Assembly (NCBI GenBank): GCA_013347225.1 | Contig: CP054595.1 | Coordinates: forward strand, 3,592,415 to 3,656,414 | DNA length: 64,000 nt | Source: Candidatus Accumulibacter similis | GTDB lineage: Bacteria; Pseudomonadota; Gammaproteobacteria; Burkholderiales; Rhodocyclaceae | Direction: 5' to 3' | Shown here: positions 60,854 to 64,000 of the stretch, one piece after another | Position numbering within the stretch: position 1 is the first letter of the stretch | Layout: every line of letters begins with the position of its first letter | Translations under genes and position numbers: made by a program | Notes under the pieces: generated by a model | The model's database searches: none | Told to the model about the DNA's origin: nothing | The model's input: the letters and a program-made list of their open reading frames with translations, nothing else

Positions 60854-63022
60854 TCAAGGGGTCCGCCGGGGTCGGCTCGGCCTGATCGAGAACATGCCCT
60901 GCGTCCGGTCGATCCGGGCCGGCGTCCTGCGGATCGTCCGGCCGAGGATTTCGCACAGCAACCGGGCGATGCCGGGAAGGCTCGCGGCATCGTAGGCGAC
61001 GATGCCCCAGCGTTCGCGGCGGTGGCTCATCCACGCCTGCTTGTACGGGTCGTCGCCGATCAGGTAGTCCACCTCGGCCACGCGATCCACGTCGATGACC
61101 TGCTCCATCAGGTGGGCGGTCAGCAGCGTGCCCGGCGCGTGTATGGCCTGCGCCTCGTCGTAGGCCATCTTGTAGATGCTGGCCTTGCCGCCGCTGACGA
61201 TCCACAACTGGGCGGCGATCGCCCTGCCGCCGATGCGCGCGATGCCGAGACGCAACTTGCCGCTGCCGGCGAGCCAACGCAGCAAGCCGGGAATGAATGC
61301 GGCGTAGGGTTCGGCTCTCTTCCAGCGCTGGCGGTACAGGGCGTTGAACTCGGCAGTGGCCGATTCGACTTCCGCCATGCCGGTGACGATCTCGAAGCTG
61401 CCGCCGGCGGCTAGAAAACGCCGGCGCTTGCGCCGGATGGTATTGCGCAGGACGCCGTCGCGCTGTTCCAGATAGGCGCTCCAGGACCGGTCGACCTTCA
61501 GATACCAGTTGCCGAAGCAGTAATAGCGGAACGGGATGCAGCCGATGCTGCGCAGGGCGACGACCATTGCCTCGTACGCGCGCGAATCGACGGCCATCGG
61601 ATGGAAGTTCAACACGCGCGCGCGTGTGCAGTCGGCACGGGCTGCCTGCAGCAGCCGGGCGAGGTCGGTCGGGTCGGCGCCTGGCCCGACGAGTGGCGAG
61701 TACAGCGAGGTGTAGAAGTTGGCGAGCGATTCGATCTCCGGCACCCTGCGCCCATCTCCTCGAGCGGCGTGCACGGGCAGGATCGCGGTCGGCGAACCAT
61801 TCAGCTCGGCGGCGTAGTAACGGACGGTGTCGTCGTCGCCGAAGACCGCGGCCTGCAGGTTCGCGAACCATTCCAGCGACAGCTCCACCTCGCCACGCGC
61901 GGCGCCGTCGAACAGCGAGCGCATCGCCGGCGGCATCTCGGCCGGGTTGCGGTAGGCGGCGACGCTGGTCACGTCGAAGGCGGCAGAAGGCTGTGCCGCG
62001 TCGCCACCGGCGAACCGGCAGCGGAGCGCGCGCGCGATGCCGTGGACGTTGGCGACGGTCGTATTGCGGTAGAGTTGGTGGTGGCAGACATGGCGCAGAT
62101 GCGTCGCCCACTCGGTCTGGTCGCGCGTCGCGTTGGTGTAGAACTCGACCGCGCCGGCCGGCATGTCGGCAAAGGCGATCTGCAGGGCTTCGTAGAGGAG
62201 TTGCCGCCCCGGCGCCATGGCGGCGAGCGACTCGTCGTAGGTGGTCTTCAGCATGATCCACATGCGCTCGTGGCAAACCACGAGCCGCGAAGCGGCGAGC
62301 CTGTCGTCGAACCAGAGTTCGACGACCAGAGCCTGGCCCGAGGCGGCGAAGTCGTAGAGCAGTTGCTCGTAGAAGCGTCCCTGCGGGTTGTCCGTGCCGA
62401 TCGCCGTGCCGGTGGCGGCCTTCCAGCCGACGCTTTCGACTTCGGCGCAGCGGCTGACCGCGGCACCGATCTCTCGCGGTTCGCGGATGACCCGCACGCT
62501 GAGCGAATGATCGCCGCTCCTGCGCTGGTAGCGGCGCAGGTTGCCGCGCAGCTTGCTCGGGCGAGCCTGCCAGTAGTCGATGAAGTCGCCTCCGGTGGCG
62601 ACCGCCATCGTCAACTGGTGGCGGACCATGGTGCGCGGCAGGAGGAGACGACTCCAGTCAGGCTCGAACGCGGGGTCGATGGCGAGCAGATCGATCATCC
62701 ACGCCTGGCCGGGCAGCGCCGGCATCAAGGTCTCGAGGCAGCGTGCGTCCTGGACGAGCAGTGCGCCGACCGGCGCCTGCGCGGGCAGGAAGAGGGCCCA
62801 GCGCCCGAAGCCGCGACGGCTGAGGATCAGCGCACCATCGACGCCGTCGCCGCTGCGGTGGATGCACAACGATTCACTGCCGCTGCCGAAGTGGGCGAGC
62901 AGTGCGCCGACGAAGCGGCTGTCGAACGCGGGGTGGCCGCCATGCAGGTCGTCGTTGAGGCGGTTCCAGTCTTCGGCAAACTGCGGAAAGGCCTTGCCGG
63001 CGAGGTGTATCTCCCAGGTCAT
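60854..63022 (-). CDS. Tandem double GNAT protein, FemAB/CelD-like
   Basis: A 722-residue protein built from two copies of the CelD/BcsL-type acetyltransferase domain (PF13480 type). The first core is at about residues 165-330 (NLRRYQRRSGDHSLSVRVI ... FYTNATRDQTEW). The second is at about residues 525-690 (NTIRRKRRRFLAAGGSFEIV ... YLIGDDPYKQAWMSHRRERWG). Such domains add acyl or aminoacyl groups in cell-wall or exopolysaccharide synthesis. The ATG at 63022 begins MTWEIHL; the frame upstream to 63325 is rejected. There is no signal peptide. Its link to the cas genes is positional only; it is the nearest gene upstream of csb1 on the same strand. Confidence 0.8.
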   Translation of the reverse strand: MTWEIHLAGKAFPQFAEDWNRLNDDLHGGHPAFDSRFVGALLAHFGSGSESLCIHRSGDGVDGALILSRRGFGRWALFLPAQAPVGALLVQDARCLETLMPALPGQAWMIDLLAIDPAFEPDWSRLLLPRTMVRHQLTMAVATGGDFIDYWQARPSKLRGNLRRYQRRSGDHSLSVRVIREPREIGAAVSRCAEVESVGWKAATGTAIGTDNPQGRFYEQLLYDFAASGQALVVELWFDDRLAASRLVVCHERMWIMLKTTYDESLAAMAPGRQLLYEALQIAFADMPAGAVEFYTNATRDQTEWATHLRHVCHHQLYRNTTVANVHGIARALRCRFAGGDAAQPSAAFDVTSVAAYRNPAEMPPAMRSLFDGAARGEVELSLEWFANLQAAVFGDDDTVRYYAAELNGSPTAILPVHAARGDGRRVPEIESLANFYTSLYSPLVGPGADPTDLARLLQAARADCTRARVLNFHPMAVDSRAYEAMVVALRSIGCIPFRYYCFGNWYLKVDRSWSAYLEQRDGVLRNTIRRKRRRFLAAGGSFEIVTGMAEVESATAEFNALYRQRWKRAEPYAAFIPGLLRWLAGSGKLRLGIARIGGRAIAAQLWIVSGGKASIYKMAYDEAQAIHAPGTLLTAHLMEQVIDVDRVAEVDYLIGDDPYKQAWMSHRRERWGIVAYDAASLPGIARLLCEILGRTIRRTPARIDRTQGMFSIRPSRPRRTP

Positions 63023-63224
63023 GTGGAATTCTGCCGGCGGTTGGAAGCCATCACCGGACGCACGGCCTCGATGATCGATTCGCGCTGTGCGGACCATGAC
63101 GCCTGCTGGCAGTCCAATAACTGAAGAAGCCGCAGCTGATGATCGATCGCGCTCTCGCAAGCGGCGGCCCCCCGGCTGTCCCAAGGCCCGCCCGGAACGC
63201 CACGATGGCTCCGAAGGAGAAAGC

Positions 63225-64000
63225 TCAACGTTTGCCCATCGGCTGCGCTGCCGAACCCAGGGCATCCCAAACCTGCTCGAGCGTCGCCCGCATCGCGGCA
63301 GTGTGATCCTTCGGATAGGCGGCATAGACGGCGATCACCAGTCGACGATCGAAATCGACGTACAGGCTGTTGCCGTAAGGACCGATGATGGCGACCCGGT
63401 TCTGGGCTCCGCCAAGGTGGACAAAACCGTAGCGCAGTTCGCTGCCCTTCCGCAGGCCCGCAAGTTCGGAACTCTTCGCTGTTCGCAGCCCTGCCGAGGC
63501 GGTCAGGGTTTCGATGAACCAGGATGGGATCCGGCTGCCTCGGCTGTTGTTCCTGGCGTCGATCAGCCACTGTCCCAAACGGGCAAGATCGCGCAGCGAG
63601 AGTGCCAAACCGGAGGACAGTTCCGTTCCCTGGGTGTCTGTCAGCCAGAGTGCCGAGGTCTCGGGCCGGAGTCTTCGCAGCACTTCCTCGCAAAAGACCT
63701 GCGCCAGCGGCATGCGGTAGCTTTCGGCGATCGCCCAGACCAGGAGGTCGCCTTCGGGCCCGACTCCGCCGAGCACGGGTGCGGGGGAAAGGTCCCTTTC
63801 CCAACGGCCTGGCTGATTGAGCCACGCCCGAACCCCTCCGGCGATCGCGCCTGAGTGCCAGCCACCGGCGGCCAGCCAGTCACGGATGTCCTGGGACGAC
63901 CAATCAAAGTGACTCTCGCCTTCGAGCAGACGCCGGATCGACAGCTTGCGTAGCCCCGTCTGCGCACCAAGGGCTGGTATGTGGCGGATGATCGACCGGT
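63225..64000 (-). CDS. Serine hydrolase, beta-lactamase/class C family, partial at window edge
   Basis: The C-terminal ~258 codons of a minus-strand gene whose start lies beyond the window. Frame is continuous from the edge: GLRKLSIRRLLEGESHFDW, then AESYRMPLAQVFCEEVLRRL, SLRDLARLGQWLIDAR, and YGFVHLGG, the pattern of penicillin-binding-protein-like esterases and 6-aminohexanoate-dimer hydrolases. The catalytic SxxK and the N-terminus are not visible. The last segment (SLYVDFDRRLVIAVYAAYP) matches the terminal strands of that fold. Confidence 0.8.
   Translation of the reverse strand, partial: RSIIRHIPALGAQTGLRKLSIRRLLEGESHFDWSSQDIRDWLAAGGWHSGAIAGGVRAWLNQPGRWERDLSPAPVLGGVGPEGDLLVWAIAESYRMPLAQVFCEEVLRRLRPETSALWLTDTQGTELSSGLALSLRDLARLGQWLIDARNNSRGSRIPSWFIETLTASAGLRTAKSSELAGLRKGSELRYGFVHLGGAQNRVAIIGPYGNSLYVDFDRRLVIAVYAAYPKDHTAAMRATLEQVWDALGSAAQPMGKR

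Noticed and set aside
60120..62276. A 718-codon minus-strand frame overlapping the FemAB-like gene and csb1
   Set aside because: Arg/Ala-rich, no motif; the overlapping frames carry recognisable families. I also checked it for the missing Csb1 N-terminus and did not find it.

Overview
The window is a GC-rich, densely coded chromosomal segment of a betaproteobacterium. Four things point to Rhodocyclales, possibly an Accumulibacter-like organism: the gene orders tig-clpP-clpX-lon-tRNA-Val-tRNA-Asp-ppiD and gyrA-pheA-hisC-tyrA-aroA/cmk-rpsA-ihfB-lapB-hldA-hldD-cysM, a 16S-tRNA-Ile-tRNA-Ala-23S-5S rRNA operon, a Hyb-type membrane-bound uptake [NiFe] hydrogenase, and codon use with very high third-position GC. 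The genus is an inference; nothing read here is species-diagnostic.

Layout. 0-3 kb: a diguanylate cyclase converging on a HoxJ/HupT-like PAS histidine kinase. 3.5-10.1 kb: hydrogenase operon hybO-hybA-hybB-hybC-hybD-hypC/hybG-hybE behind sigma-54-like promoter candidates. 10.3-12.7 kb: MBL-fold hydrolase, alpha/beta hydrolase and msrA. 12.8-18.3 kb: rRNA operon on the minus strand with tRNA-fMet at its head. 18.5-20.8 kb: CIRCE-controlled groES-groEL. 20.8-29.1 kb: envelope and cytoplasmic protein quality control (ppiD, two tRNAs, lon, clpX, clpP, tig). 29.5-35.2 kb: ArsS-like radical SAM protein and a complete type I secretion system (TolC, HlyD and ABC proteins). 35.5-41.9 kb: small membrane protein, solute-binding protein, exonuclease, cysM, hldD, hldA, lapB (LPS core heptose and LPS quality control). 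42-52 kb: ihfB, rpsA, an aroA-cmk fusion, tyrA, hisC, pheA and gyrA, which together cover aromatic amino acid synthesis plus core information processing.

52.3-64 kb is the accessory region, all on the minus strand. It holds a higBA toxin-antitoxin pair whose toxin start overlaps the stop of a DUF2335-like membrane protein gene, two overlapping small genes, a six-repeat CRISPR array, and an operon csb1-csb2-cas3-cas8 of type I-G (formerly I-U). No cas1, cas2 or cas4 is visible. The csb1 reading frame has lost or exchanged the N-terminal part expected of the family. A degenerate CRISPR repeat lies 530 bp beyond the last array repeat and is read through by one of the small genes. A tandem double-GNAT (FemAB/CelD-like) protein and a partial serine hydrolase close the window.

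The most interesting part is this CRISPR island: an interference-only type I-G system that looks partly eroded, with small genes lodged between old repeats. Several conserved clusters also lack an expected member (lapA reduced to a 29-codon remnant, no hupB after lon, no serC between gyrA and pheA).
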